This document shows positions 41,560-51,328 of a DNA stretch of 64,000 nt, one piece after another (within the stretch, counting starts at the first letter, position 1; each line of letters begins with the position of its first letter). Made by a program: the position numbers and the translations under genes. The notes beneath the pieces are model-generated. The model saw only the letters and a program-made list of their open reading frames with translations, ran no database searches and had not been told where the DNA came from. The stretch comes from Sulfurimonas sp. HSL3-2 (GTDB taxonomy: Bacteria; Campylobacterota; Campylobacteria; Campylobacterales; Sulfurimonadaceae). The DNA lies in the NCBI RefSeq assembly GCF_039645965.1, contig NZ_CP147917.1, positions 186,001 to 250,000 of the forward strand, read 5' to 3'.

Positions 41560-44500
41560 TACCAAAATATCCTTTTACTTGTAGTTTCACTGGCATTTGA
41601 ATCCGTAGTAGTATCTGTATTTTTTACACCTGTCCAGTTACCTCCAGGTTTATAAAATTCAACTTCAAATTCATTAGTGGTCGCCGTATTATCATATTTG
41701 TTATATATGAGCCATCCTGATGAACTCGTTTGCATTGTAGTCTTGTAAGGATAGCCTCCCGTTTGGTCATAGGTGATGACCGCGTGTTCTGGATTTGTCC
41801 ATGTCATGCCTGTTAGGGTGACTTTTGGTATCGATTTCCTTTCTGTTACATTGGTTATATTACCATCTCTAAGGCGAGCATGAAGAACATTATCAAACCA
41901 ATCCAGCTCATCAACACTTTCGACTGGTGATGGAGCATTTGGTAGAAGTGTTGTATTTCCATCAATATCACAGTAAACCTCATAGTATATGAATGCATCT
42001 CCAACATTTGACGGGTATCTGTATCTTGGTGCATGTGTTCTACCGTAGTAATGTTTTACAGTAAGATTTAAGTCTAAGTTAGATGCTTTTGCATCTTTAG
42101 CATAATTTCCTTGCGTCGTTTTTGTCCCTAAATCAGCCGAGAAACTACAGTCAGTTCCAGGGTTTTGGCAATCAATCGTATAGTTATGAAATGTGATGGT
42201 TTTTGGATTTATCGGCTTACTAAGATTTCTATCAAAATTTAAGTTTAATATCGAGTTTATTGATCCAAGCATATTTTTTATAAAGTGAGAACTATCTAAT
42301 GCTATAGGACCAAAGGTATTGTTGATTACATTGGAAGCTGTAGAATTTATTCCGCCTGTTATGTTTAAATCATGATACCTGTAACCATAAGAAGGAGCCG
42401 GTAAAGTATAGTTTGTTTTATTAACATCTATATTGATTGGTTTTGCAAAACAGTTATTAACAAAGTTACTTACCGTCACATTGTTTTCACCGACAGCACT
42501 AATAAATCCATTGAAATGTACCGACATGTTTTCATCTTGAGGTACAGACATATTTGACATATATACAAATGTATTAGTTGTAAAAATACTATCATAATTC
42601 ATACCAAATGTAGGTAATAATGCCCTTAGATCAAATTTATATGGATGAAATGTTATGTCATAATCATTATACTGCAATGATGCATCATTATTATTGTGAG
42701 AACTGCTTATATTACACCCGTTTAGTGTCGTACTTCCTACTGTCTGTGTCGCTGAGGTATTTAGACTACAATCAGCACTTAATAGATAGTATGGCGAAGT
42801 ATGATGTGACATTAATGTCGGATCGTGGTCAACTTTCGTCCAACTTGTATCAATAGCATGAAGTCTATAGTCTCCAACTTGATCAACAGAGGAATTTAGA
42901 TCTACATAACCATTTAAAAATCTAAGTAATATGGATTTATTTGAATCATCATTACAGCCTGTTGTTACGACTCCGCCTCTTGGTTCCCAGATGTATGAAA
43001 CATCGTCATCCGCTATATATCCAAAAGATTTAGTATACCCTGGTGAAGCAGTATTATCCAGATGATTTGTAGCAGTTATTTCCATATCATATTGATATCC
43101 AGAAGATAAGTTGAGGACAGAGCTAACAGGAGCTGCAACACCTGATACATTGTCTGCCAGCCTGGTTTTTAAAGTTGAATTAGATTGATTCTGGTCATTT
43201 ATCTTGATCATAAGTGCTTCTGGACGAAGAGAAAAGTTATCTCTTGAACATGTATAGGGGACATATCGGCCATATATACATTCCATACATACATTCAGTT
43301 CATCTTGCGTCATCGCTGAAGCGGAAGCACTACCGGCATTCGCACACGCTTCAGGAACCTGCGTATATGTTTTTGTATGAACAGCAGCACCCGTGTGTAT
43401 CGTGGCGGTGACAGGCTGGACACAGCTGCTCCCTGCATATCCAGGGAAGTTGATTAGACGAAACTTGCCGGGAGGATCTTCTTTAACGATAATTGACCCG
43501 TTGTCATCTGATGGAGGATAACTTATTCTGAATGCGACGTTTTCTCTAGCAGTTTTATAAAATTTTGCAGCAGCTTGGGGGTCCTCCAGTAAAATATTGT
43601 CTATGATATCCTGTGCGGTAAAACTAGCTGTACTGGAGTTCTTAAATGTGATCCAAATACGATCGCTTATCGCACTGGTAGGCTCATCGCATGATGCCTG
43701 TGAATCGTGAAAAGCAGCCGCATCGATGAGCTCTACACCTACTGACGTGTTTATATCTTTTGGAGTGTCTAAATTAGCCGGATCATACGATACGATCGTG
43801 TAATTATCGGCTCTAGATGTGATCTCAGTCGGTAGATTGTAATAATAATTACCATTACTATATGGATAGTAGATGTTATTTACAACGTTAAATCGTCCCT
43901 TTACAGGTGTATATGTAAAGTTTGCACCCGAACACATCTGCATCTTTGCTCCACCGATTTTTGTACTATATTTTATCAACGATGTTCCAACATTCAAATT
44001 GTAGTCAGCGATTACATTTATTGGCATATCTAATGTTGCTGTAAGAGGATCTACTTGGTAATAAAGATAAAAATAACCGCTTGAAGGCACAGTACCTATC
44101 GGTATATTTAAGATATTAGCATCATTGACGGTTAGTGATGCATCAGGTATTGATTGTGGCAAGAGAGAATTAATAGGAGTTAGCTGTGTAGTATTTCTTA
44201 TGTATGTGACTTGAGATGTATTCATATCAAATACACTGATGTTCATATCTTCAACAGATATATCCGATTCTACAAGATTTCTTATGTATATGGTTAATTC
44301 TATAGGTTCGTGTATTAATGCACCGGCAAGTAGTTTGTCACTTGATAGTTTTGGGTCTACAGTACCATTATTATCTTCGGTAAAATATTGACCTTGTTGT
44401 TTATATGCATAGTCATAACAAAATTTTGGAGCATATAGTTTTGTTGACAGAGCATATAATCCGGGCATATACCCGTCCCCGCTCGTAGAGAATTTTATAT

Positions 44501-45569
44501 TAGTAGTCGTTTGCTTGTTTGAAAGAATAGCACTTGTATCATAAGTGTCAATATCGGCACCTAGCGAGTTCGGCGAATAATAAGGTAAGCCGGAGGTGAC
44601 TGTCACACCGTCTTTAGATATCGTAGCATTCATGATATTTGTAGAAGGATTGAGTGCGTTAAAAAGAGGATGTTCCGTTCCGTTTGCATCTGTAAGAGAC
44701 CCTGAGTCACCTGTCAAACCGATATCACCCTCTCCTGCAAATACGACTAAAGATGAATCGACAATACCGTCTTTAGGAGTTAAAAAGCCTGATAAAGTAG
44801 ATACGACTTGATTTCCTACTCCGGTATTTGAAGTACTACATCCGTTAGCGTTTGCATAAGAGATTGCATTGTTAATATCGCTGGATCCTGCGAATGCCTG
44901 ATATCCGTCATATACGGTGATATTTTTAAAATCTTCATTATAGTCTTCATATACGACTGCTATAGCCCATGCACCGAAACTACCGCCGGCAGGCTGTCCC
45001 TGAGTAGTCGCAATATCGCCTACCCAATAGTATCCGCCTCCGTGAGCGTTGACATAGCTTGTTATATCGACATAGCTTTCATAATACATACGGCTAGAGT
45101 CAAAATAGACCCAGTTCATCTGCGCATTAGTGACTGACTGGTATGAGTCGGTACTGAACTTATATTTTATATTATGACCGGCTTCTTTTTGCGCACTAGT
45201 CCAATTGACCATATACCCCTGCCATACAAGGCCAGCCCATACTACCGTTTTCCCTGCTGGAATATCTAAATAGGCTGCTGAAGAGTTTAAAGTTGTCGCC
45301 GCATTGTCCGTTGTTCCTGTTACATCATCATAATCATTATACATCATATTGATATTATTATTGGTCGAAGTACCAGGATCTCCACATACACCACCGATGT
45401 TGGCACAAAGAGAGGTATTTCCTGCAATGATCAGTTTTCCATACAGATTCGTACTGTAAACAGGTGTAAAAGCTTTTGGATTCGCACAAGTAAAATCAGT
45501 AGCAGAAGCATAAAATGGATAAGACAGTAATATTAAGAATAAATAGAATCTGGATAAAGATACTTTCAT
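41559..45569 (-). CDS. giant exported protein of a minor pilin operon (candidate adhesin)
   Basis: 1336 residues. Signal peptide YLFLILLSYPFYASA. Region ~40-400 has VVWAGLVWQGYM, SYVNAHGGGYYWVGDI and WAIAVVYEDYNEDFKNITVY, a pattern I associate with the N-terminal domain of large secreted DUF11-type surface proteins. Around 400-560 a DUF11-like Ig domain occurs (ELTIYIRNLVESDISVEDMN). The rest is Asn/Thr/Ser-rich, acidic and poor in Lys, with scattered cysteines such as NVCMECIYGRYVPYTCSRDN. No cell-wall or barrel anchor. Head of an operon with four prepilin-like genes, so perhaps tethered to or secreted by a pilus-like machine (PilY1-like logic). Function unproven. Confidence 0.72.
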   Translation of the reverse strand: MKVSLSRFYLFLILLSYPFYASATDFTCANPKAFTPVYSTNLYGKLIIAGNTSLCANIGGVCGDPGTSTNNNINMMYNDYDDVTGTTDNAATTLNSSAAYLDIPAGKTVVWAGLVWQGYMVNWTSAQKEAGHNIKYKFSTDSYQSVTNAQMNWVYFDSSRMYYESYVDITSYVNAHGGGYYWVGDIATTQGQPAGGSFGAWAIAVVYEDYNEDFKNITVYDGYQAFAGSSDINNAISYANANGCSTSNTGVGNQVVSTLSGFLTPKDGIVDSSLVVFAGEGDIGLTGDSGSLTDANGTEHPLFNALNPSTNIMNATISKDGVTVTSGLPYYSPNSLGADIDTYDTSAILSNKQTTTNIKFSTSGDGYMPGLYALSTKLYAPKFCYDYAYKQQGQYFTEDNNGTVDPKLSSDKLLAGALIHEPIELTIYIRNLVESDISVEDMNISVFDMNTSQVTYIRNTTQLTPINSLLPQSIPDASLTVNDANILNIPIGTVPSSGYFYLYYQVDPLTATLDMPINVIADYNLNVGTSLIKYSTKIGGAKMQMCSGANFTYTPVKGRFNVVNNIYYPYSNGNYYYNLPTEITSRADNYTIVSYDPANLDTPKDINTSVGVELIDAAAFHDSQASCDEPTSAISDRIWITFKNSSTASFTAQDIIDNILLEDPQAAAKFYKTARENVAFRISYPPSDDNGSIIVKEDPPGKFRLINFPGYAGSSCVQPVTATIHTGAAVHTKTYTQVPEACANAGSASASAMTQDELNVCMECIYGRYVPYTCSRDNFSLRPEALMIKINDQNQSNSTLKTRLADNVSGVAAPVSSVLNLSSGYQYDMEITATNHLDNTASPGYTKSFGYIADDDVSYIWEPRGGVVTTGCNDDSNKSILLRFLNGYVDLNSSVDQVGDYRLHAIDTSWTKVDHDPTLMSHHTSPYYLLSADCSLNTSATQTVGSTTLNGCNISSSHNNNDASLQYNDYDITFHPYKFDLRALLPTFGMNYDSIFTTNTFVYMSNMSVPQDENMSVHFNGFISAVGENNVTVSNFVNNCFAKPINIDVNKTNYTLPAPSYGYRYHDLNITGGINSTASNVINNTFGPIALDSSHFIKNMLGSINSILNLNFDRNLSKPINPKTITFHNYTIDCQNPGTDCSFSADLGTKTTQGNYAKDAKASNLDLNLTVKHYYGRTHAPRYRYPSNVGDAFIYYEVYCDIDGNTTLLPNAPSPVESVDELDWFDNVLHARLRDGNITNVTERKSIPKVTLTGMTWTNPEHAVITYDQTGGYPYKTTMQTSSSGWLIYNKYDNTATTNEFEVEFYKPGGNWTGVKNTDTTTDSNASETTSKRIFW

Positions 45570-45596
45570 AATGCACCCCTTTTTTTGTTAAAATCA

Positions 45597-45617
45597 GAGC
45601 ACCACACTATGGGGCTC
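45597..45617 (-). promoter_or_regulatory. small hairpin in the leader of the giant gene
   Basis: GAGC and GCTC enclose a 3-bp inner stem (one mismatch) 28-48 nt upstream of the start codon, ahead of the ribosome binding site AGGGGTG. It might influence translation; no known riboswitch was recognised. Confidence 0.3.
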
Positions 45618-45645
45618 GGTAAACTTTTAACATTTACTATTACTA

Positions 45646-45651
45646 ATTATA
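45646..45651 (-). promoter_or_regulatory. -10 box of the giant gene / minor pilin operon
   Basis: TATAAT on the minus strand in GATTATAATTAG, giving a leader of about 70 nt. Confidence 0.45.
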
Positions 45652-45659
45652 ATCACAAA

Positions 45660-45678
45660 TAACCTTTACAATAGGTTA
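45660..45678. promoter_or_regulatory. operator-like inverted repeat near -35 of the pilin operon
   Basis: TAACCT-TTACAAT-AGGTTA, 6-bp perfect arms with a 7-nt spacer, placed where a -35 box would lie for the minus-strand promoter. Confidence 0.4.
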
Positions 45679-45720
45679 ACTTTAAATATTACTTATAAAA
45701 AAACATTCATCTATCTTTGT

Positions 45721-45726
45721 TATAAT
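45721..45726 (+). promoter_or_regulatory. -10 box of the aldo/keto reductase gene
   Basis: TATAAT in TTTGTTATAATGACAG, 32 nt before the ATG at 45759. Confidence 0.5.
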
Positions 45727-45758
45727 GACAGAGATAAGAAATACAAAAAGAGTTTTAG

Positions 45759-46775
45759 ATGAAACATAGATATATCGGAAAAACCGGCCTGCGCGTGAGT
45801 CCTATCTGTATGGGGACTATGACATTCGGTTCACAATGCGACGAAAAAGAAGCCTTTAAGATCATGGACAAAGCGTATGATGCGGGGGTGAATTTTTTTG
45901 ATACAGCCGAGCTTTACTCCATTCCCCCAAAAAAGGAAACGGTCGGGCTCACAGAAGAGATCGTCGGCAGATGGTTAAAGACAAAACCGCGTGAGAGCAT
46001 CATCCTGGCTTCAAAGGTCGCAGGAGCAGCGAACGGATGGTTCGTCCCGCCTGTGCGTCACGGGCTTACAGCCATAGACAGATTCCATATAGAGCGTGCC
46101 GTAGAGGGCTCGCTAAAACGTTTGGGGACTGACTACATCGATCTTTATCAGATGCACTGGCCCGATACGGTCGTGCCTATAGAGGAGTCGCTGCGCGCTT
46201 TTGATTCGCTTGTTCAAAGCGGAAAAGTCCGTTACGTCGGTACATCAAACGACACAGCATACGGAACGTCAAAAGCTTTGATGACCTCAATATATGAAAA
46301 GCTCTCCCGTTTTGAGTCGATACAAAACAACTTTTCGCTTTTAAACAGAAGGTTTTTAGACGAACTTTCCACTTTGGCTAGAAAAGAAAGCATCTCGCTT
46401 CTTCCTTACTCTCCTTTGGCAGGCGGAGTCTTAAGCGGTAAGTACAATCAAGTGAAAGGGGAAAAGGGACGTTTTTCCGAGTATATTCACGCTCCTGAAT
46501 CCCGTCTAAGAGTAATGGCGCAAAGATTTGTCAATGAGAAGACATTGGCATCAACGCAGAAGTACCTCAAAATCGCACATGATTTTGGGATCGATCCCGT
46601 GACGATGGCGATAGCTTGGTCTAAACAGTTTGATTTTGTGGCATCGACTATCATCGGAGCGACACACGCCGGACAGTTGGATGCTTCTTTGGCAGCAATG
46701 GAGCTGACACTGAGTGATGAGGTGTTAAAAGCCTGCGACGCGGTTCATCAAGATATCCTGTATCCTATGGGCTGA
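45759..46775 (+). CDS. aldo/keto reductase (Tas/YghZ-like)
   Basis: 338 residues. NADPH-dependent oxidoreductase with the catalytic tetrad visible as D48 (NFFDTAELY), Y53, K86 (ILASKVAG) and H133 (YQMHWPD). The start RYIGKTGLRVSPICMGTMTFG is typical. Loop sequence and length suit the Tas branch. Substrate unknown. A lipoprotein gene follows after one base. Confidence 0.9.
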   Translation: MKHRYIGKTGLRVSPICMGTMTFGSQCDEKEAFKIMDKAYDAGVNFFDTAELYSIPPKKETVGLTEEIVGRWLKTKPRESIILASKVAGAANGWFVPPVRHGLTAIDRFHIERAVEGSLKRLGTDYIDLYQMHWPDTVVPIEESLRAFDSLVQSGKVRYVGTSNDTAYGTSKALMTSIYEKLSRFESIQNNFSLLNRRFLDELSTLARKESISLLPYSPLAGGVLSGKYNQVKGEKGRFSEYIHAPESRLRVMAQRFVNEKTLASTQKYLKIAHDFGIDPVTMAIAWSKQFDFVASTIIGATHAGQLDASLAAMELTLSDEVLKACDAVHQDILYPMG

Positions 46776-46776
46776 T

Positions 46777-47247
46777 ATGAGGATAGTTTTTCTTTCGCTG
46801 CTCTTTTTGTTTGCCGGCTGCAGTATCAAAAACTATGAGATAAACGAGTCCAAGATCATCGTCATAAAATCTGCGCAGCTCAAATATGCAGACCTTGGGT
46901 ATATCCGCAGCAGCGGGAGTGCTTTGAAGATCGATCTGTATGAGATGGGCAACCTTGTCAAAAGCATCGAGATAAATAACATGATCTGTGTCGACGACGG
47001 CTGTATGCTGAAAAGCTCGTTTAATCAAGAATATCTCAGCAAGCATTATCCTGCGGATATTTTGGAAAACGTGATCTTGGGAAAACAGATATATGAGGGA
47101 AAAAATCTTAAACGTTCAGATTACGGGTTTATGCAGGATATTAAAGATGAATATGTGGACATCCATTATGAAGTAAAAAATGGAGATATAAGGTTTAAAG
47201 ACCGTAAAAACGGTGTCTTGATGAAGATATCCTCTCCATCAAGATAG
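46777..47247 (+). CDS. small lipoprotein, unknown
   Basis: 156 residues. Lipobox [11 protein letters not shown], with Cys15. The mature part contains [20 protein letters not shown] and [12 protein letters not shown], with two cysteines six residues apart (likely disulfide), then [20 protein letters not shown]. It looks like a conserved epsilonproteobacterial lipoprotein but I cannot name it. One base after the reductase; overlaps the convergent chemoreceptor gene by 9 bp. Confidence 0.7.
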   Translation: MRIVFLSLLFLFAGCSIKNYEINESKIIVIKSAQLKYADLGYIRSSGSALKIDLYEMGNLVKSIEINNMICVDDGCMLKSSFNQEYLSKHYPADILENVILGKQIYEGKNLKRSDYGFMQDIKDEYVDIHYEVKNGDIRFKDRKNGVLMKISSPSR

Positions 47248-48678
47248 CTGTTTTGATTTTTCCTCGACAAGCATTTTGTCTAGCAGTTCAAACAGAGTTT
47301 CACTTGCATTTTCCATCTTCTGAAACTCTTTGATAAGAGTTGGGTTGTTTTTCTCGTTATAGCCGTCTTTGGCGATATTTGCCGATGTGATGGCACTGTC
47401 ATGTACTATGGCATGATATTTAGCCATATCTTTGTATGACTGAGTCATACCAAACTTCTCTTTACCTTTGTTTTCATACCATTTTCCGAGTCTGCATTCA
47501 GTATGTGAACTTATGTTATCCGCATTTTTACTCGATATTACTCTGCCGAAAATATCTGATTTAAACAGAATATGATCTATTTTTGCCAAAGTGATCATTA
47601 AAGCACTTTCAAGGTCTTGTGAATTGATTTTCATCTCATTTGCATTTGCGTTAAACCCGTCTAGCACGCTTTTAAAGCTCTCGATCATATGAGTGGCTTC
47701 ATCTGAGACACTGCTCATCATCTCGGCAGAATCAGATATAGAACCGGTTTCCTGCTGAAGTGTCTGGATAGAGATCCCTATCTCGGCAGTTGCTTTAGAA
47801 GTACGTTCGGCAAGTTTGCGCACTTCGTCTGCGACAACGGCAAAACCGCGTCCATGTTCACCTGCACGCGCAGCTTCTATAGCAGCGTTAAGAGAGAGCA
47901 GATTTGTCTGTTCAGCGATATCTTTGATCAGGTTCACGACTTCACCGATCTCGTTTGCTCTGGTCTGAAGAGAGTCTACGGCAGAGTTGTTGTTCTCTAT
48001 ATATTGTGTCAGTGTAGATAATCTCTCTATGACAACACTCGCCTCGTCTATGCTTTGATTTGATGCTATAGCAGTCTCACCTGCCATTCTTGCCGTATCA
48101 TTTAGCTGGTTTACACCCTCTGCCAGCTGGCTTTGGATCATACTGAAGCTGATCGCCAGCGGTTGACCTGTCTTCCCAAGATCGACTGAAAAGTTTTTCT
48201 CTCTTTGCATATTGTATTCATCTTCCATTGAGTCGATGGCTTTATTTATCTTATCAGCTGTTTTTTTGAAGTTATAGTTCAATCCTTCGGCATCTACCCT
48301 TCTAAAAAACTTGTTTCTTGAAGCGTAGTCTATGGCCGTATTGACCTCTCTCATAAAGACTTCTAGCTGATCCATGAAGTTATTGATATCCCATGATAAT
48401 TTGCCCAAAACACCTTGCTCAGTTATGTGTGTGCCGCGGATCTCAAAATGTCCCTGTAAAGCACTTGAAAAGATCTCTTGAGAGTTTTCGATACTTTTTT
48501 CGGTCTTTTGGACATATTTATAAATTAGCAGTGCCAGAATGATATTTAAGGCATTAAAGGTCGCAGTCAAAATATGAAATTCGTAAAATATCGATGTGAG
48601 TGCTGTCGTCCCAAAAACAGTGATCAAGATAGCGACATTGGCATAATGTATCTTAGAGAGAGATGATGAATTCTTCAT
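47239..48678 (-). CDS. CetA-like chemoreceptor with C-terminal CZB zinc domain
   Basis: 479 residues. Two N-terminal membrane helices (about 14-31 and 35-55) with a very short periplasmic loop, a linker, then the chemoreceptor signalling tip at 253-292 ([20 protein letters not shown]). The C-terminal CZB domain (about 362-470) keeps its zinc ligands: H369 in [11 protein letters not shown]395 in [10 protein letters not shown], and H422/H426 in YHAIVHD. CZB domains sense hypochlorous acid or zinc in other bacteria. No sensor domain of its own; the PAS partner lies just upstream and overlaps by 26 bp. Confidence 0.88.
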   Translation of the reverse strand: MKNSSSLSKIHYANVAILITVFGTTALTSIFYEFHILTATFNALNIILALLIYKYVQKTEKSIENSQEIFSSALQGHFEIRGTHITEQGVLGKLSWDINNFMDQLEVFMREVNTAIDYASRNKFFRRVDAEGLNYNFKKTADKINKAIDSMEDEYNMQREKNFSVDLGKTGQPLAISFSMIQSQLAEGVNQLNDTARMAGETAIASNQSIDEASVVIERLSTLTQYIENNNSAVDSLQTRANEIGEVVNLIKDIAEQTNLLSLNAAIEAARAGEHGRGFAVVADEVRKLAERTSKATAEIGISIQTLQQETGSISDSAEMMSSVSDEATHMIESFKSVLDGFNANANEMKINSQDLESALMITLAKIDHILFKSDIFGRVISSKNADNISSHTECRLGKWYENKGKEKFGMTQSYKDMAKYHAIVHDSAITSANIAKDGYNEKNNPTLIKEFQKMENASETLFELLDKMLVEEKSKQLS

Positions 48679-49156
48679 AAGAGACTCCTTTTTCTTTTAG
48701 TAACTCTTGCAGATATTTCATAGATGCTTCCATGCCGCTGCTTTTTTCAATTTGAAGAAGTTTTGTATAAAGATCTTTGATAATATTTAAAGAAGCCTGT
48801 TTCGGTTTTCTTCTGACAGAAAAATAGCCTATGATATTATCTTTTTCATCAAATGACGGTGTAACGTTTGCAAATACCCAGTAATATGAACCGTCTTTAC
48901 AAAGGTTTTTTGCATAGGCATTTATCTCCTCTTTTGACTGAATCGTGTTCCATAACAGTTTAAAGATCGCACGCGGCATATCAGGATGCCTTAAAATGTT
49001 GTGAGGCTGGTCTAAAAGTTCCTCTTCAGAATAACCGCTCATCTGAATGAAAAGTTCATTACAATAAGTGATTCTGCCCTTAGTATCTGTCTTTGAAACA
49101 ATAATGTTGTCTTCTGGAAAAGTGACCTCATTATTGGTTGGTGTCTGTTTTGGCAT
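48653..49156 (-). CDS. CetB/Aer-type PAS sensor protein with C-terminal helix
   Basis: 167 residues from the ATG at 49156, placed 6 nt after GGAG; the ATG four codons earlier (49168) contains that ribosome site and is less likely. An Aer-type PAS domain: [31 protein letters not shown] near residue 83, [17 protein letters not shown] and [10 protein letters not shown] helical tail ([18 protein letters not shown]) extends beyond the shorter PAS protein at 16637. Overlaps the downstream chemoreceptor gene, so the two are surely co-expressed. Confidence 0.86.
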   Translation of the reverse strand: MPKQTPTNNEVTFPEDNIIVSKTDTKGRITYCNELFIQMSGYSEEELLDQPHNILRHPDMPRAIFKLLWNTIQSKEEINAYAKNLCKDGSYYWVFANVTPSFDEKDNIIGYFSVRRKPKQASLNIIKDLYTKLLQIEKSSGMEASMKYLQELLKEKGVSYEEFIISL

Positions 49157-49248
49157 TTTATTCTCCATAAAATATGGGTAGAATTTTACTCCTAAAAACT
49201 TTTTATATAGATAAAGTTAGATTAATAATACAAAATACAAGGTGAAAA

Positions 49249-50091
49249 ATGAAATACGTAGGAGCACATACATCAGCCAGTGGCGGTGTTTTTAATGCCA
49301 TATCACATGCACAGGAAATAGGGGCAAAAGCGTTTGCGCTCTTTACAAAAAATCAACGTAGATGGGATGCAAAACCACTTGATACGAAAACAATAGATAC
49401 TTTTAAGAAGAGATTAGAGGATAGCGGGATACTTCCTCGTCATATATTGCCGCATGATTCATATCTTATAAATCTGGGGCATCCAGATGATGAAAAACGT
49501 GCAAAATCAATGGAAGCTTTTTTAGATGAGGTCCAAAGATGTGAACTTTTAGGACTAGACAGACTAAATTTTCATCCTGGCAGCCATTTAAAAGAGATAA
49601 GTGAGGATGAGTGTCTGGGAAGGATTGCAGAAGCTATGAACAGAACACTTGAAAAAACATCAGGGGTATCGCTTGTCCTTGAAAACACTGCAGGTCAGGG
49701 AAGCAATCTTGGCTGGAAATTCGAACATCTGGCACATATTATCGATAAAGTCGAAGATAAAAGCCGTGTGGGAGTATGTATAGATACCTGTCACATGTTT
49801 ACGGCAGGTTATGATATAAGAACACGTGAAGCGTATGATGTCACGATGGCACAGTTTGAAAACATCGTCGGTTTCAAATACCTAAAAGGGATGCATATAA
49901 ATGACTCCAAGCCTGATCTAGGATCACATGTAGACCGTCACGACAGCATTGGAAAAGGAAAGATCGGTATCGATGCATTCAGATTTATCATGAATGATGA
50001 GAGGATGGATGATATTCCGCTTATTTTAGAAACAATAGATGAGAGTATCTGGGCGCAGGAGATAAAACTTTTATACTCTTTGATGGATTAA
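49249..50091 (+). CDS. nfo: endonuclease IV (AP endonuclease)
   Basis: 280 residues. Cleaves DNA at abasic sites. Signatures: [44 protein letters not shown] with a zinc His, [29 protein letters not shown] and LILETIDES. Full length. AGGTG precedes the ATG. mutY and recG in the same window are functionally related but not adjacent. Confidence 0.95.
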   Translation: MKYVGAHTSASGGVFNAISHAQEIGAKAFALFTKNQRRWDAKPLDTKTIDTFKKRLEDSGILPRHILPHDSYLINLGHPDDEKRAKSMEAFLDEVQRCELLGLDRLNFHPGSHLKEISEDECLGRIAEAMNRTLEKTSGVSLVLENTAGQGSNLGWKFEHLAHIIDKVEDKSRVGVCIDTCHMFTAGYDIRTREAYDVTMAQFENIVGFKYLKGMHINDSKPDLGSHVDRHDSIGKGKIGIDAFRFIMNDERMDDIPLILETIDESIWAQEIKLLYSLMD

Positions 50092-50164
50092 GCCTATTTG
50101 TATAGTATATTTTGTTAAACTTTGTTTTATTAAACTATCAGGTATTTGAAGGGGAAATGAGAAA

Positions 50165-51328
50165 ATGAGAAAAATTGCTTTGTTATCGATAGTAACAGCG
50201 ACTGCACTGACGGCAGCAGGATATAAAATACCGGAAAACTCGGTCAATGCGGTAGCACTTTCAAATGCCTATGTTGCAAACGCACACGGCGCCGATGCAG
50301 CGTATTATAATCCCGCAAATATGGTCTTTAGCGATAATAGCGGCGGAACTATGGAAGTCGACTTGACCTATGTAGGGCTTTCTGAGATAAATTATAAAAG
50401 TACGGATGCAACGGTTAATATATCATCAAAAGGCGAAAACTTTCTTATTCCCACGTTTCATTATGTCTCACCAAAAGTAGATAATTTTAGATTTGGACTT
50501 TCTATTGTCAGTCCTGCAGGCTTGTCGAAAAAATGGAGTGATGCACCGGCATCTACGACTGCTAAAGAGTTTGCACTTCAAACTATTGAAATAAATCCGA
50601 CTGTAGCATATATGTTGAACGAACAACTGAGTATGGCATTTGGTATCAGGGGGATTTACTCTAACGGTATCGTTAAAAATGCTTATTATGAGATGGAAGG
50701 GAAGAGCTTTGACTGGGGATATAATCTGGCAGTAACGTTAAAACCGAACAAAGACACAAATATCGCATTGACTTACAGATCGGGAGTAGACCTTCATCTA
50801 AGCGGTGATACATCGACAACTGCGACTACGATAAACAGCGGTGTAAAAGTTCTTTTACCGGTTCCCGCTATCATAAGTCTTGGGGTATCACATACTTTTG
50901 GAGAGTCGACGACTCTTGAAGCAGTTTTAGAACATAATGTCTGGTCGGCTTACGATAAACTGGATTTTGATTTTGATAATGCGACAAATGAGACAGTCTT
51001 AGGCGGATCTCATGTAAAGAACTGGAAAGATACAGATACTGTTCGTATAGGAGTGACCCATACGTATGAAAAGGTTACTGCAATGGCAGGCTTTGCCTAT
51101 GATCCTTCACCGATTCCTAATAAGACACTCGGGTACGATCTTCCGGGTTCAGATTCAAAGATCTTTTCGCTTGGAGGACGTTATGACCTTACGAACTCTA
51201 TAAATGTCGGTCTGGCAGGGCTTGTATCTTTAAAAGATGACAGAGAAGTAAATAACTCCTCAATAAACGGAAAATTTACTAATTCACATGCTTATTTGCT
51301 CACCGCAGGTCTGGAGTATAAGTTTTAA
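50165..51328 (+). CDS. FadL/OmpP1-type outer-membrane hydrophobic-compound porin
   Basis: 387 residues. Signal peptide ALLSIVTATALTAAG, then the FadL/TodX hallmarks AYVANAHGADAAYYNPANMV and FGLSIVSPAGLSKKW, followed by an Ala/Tyr-rich beta-barrel ending in aromatic LEYKF. It likely lets fatty acids or other hydrophobic molecules cross the outer membrane. GAAGGGG precedes the ATG. Its stop overlaps the acyl-CoA ligase start (TAATG), which supports uptake coupled to activation. Confidence 0.9.
   Translation: MRKIALLSIVTATALTAAGYKIPENSVNAVALSNAYVANAHGADAAYYNPANMVFSDNSGGTMEVDLTYVGLSEINYKSTDATVNISSKGENFLIPTFHYVSPKVDNFRFGLSIVSPAGLSKKWSDAPASTTAKEFALQTIEINPTVAYMLNEQLSMAFGIRGIYSNGIVKNAYYEMEGKSFDWGYNLAVTLKPNKDTNIALTYRSGVDLHLSGDTSTTATTINSGVKVLLPVPAIISLGVSHTFGESTTLEAVLEHNVWSAYDKLDFDFDNATNETVLGGSHVKNWKDTDTVRIGVTHTYEKVTAMAGFAYDPSPIPNKTLGYDLPGSDSKIFSLGGRYDLTNSINVGLAGLVSLKDDREVNNSSINGKFTNSHAYLLTAGLEYKF

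Noticed and set aside
42620-42856. 78-codon plus-strand frame inside the giant gene
   Set aside because: Antisense to a continuous 1336-codon frame with a signal peptide; no independent support.
41559-45569. Repeats or CRISPR-like structure in the low-complexity giant gene
   Set aside because: The Asn/Thr/Ser-rich composition gives short chance similarities, but no regularly spaced direct repeats were seen.
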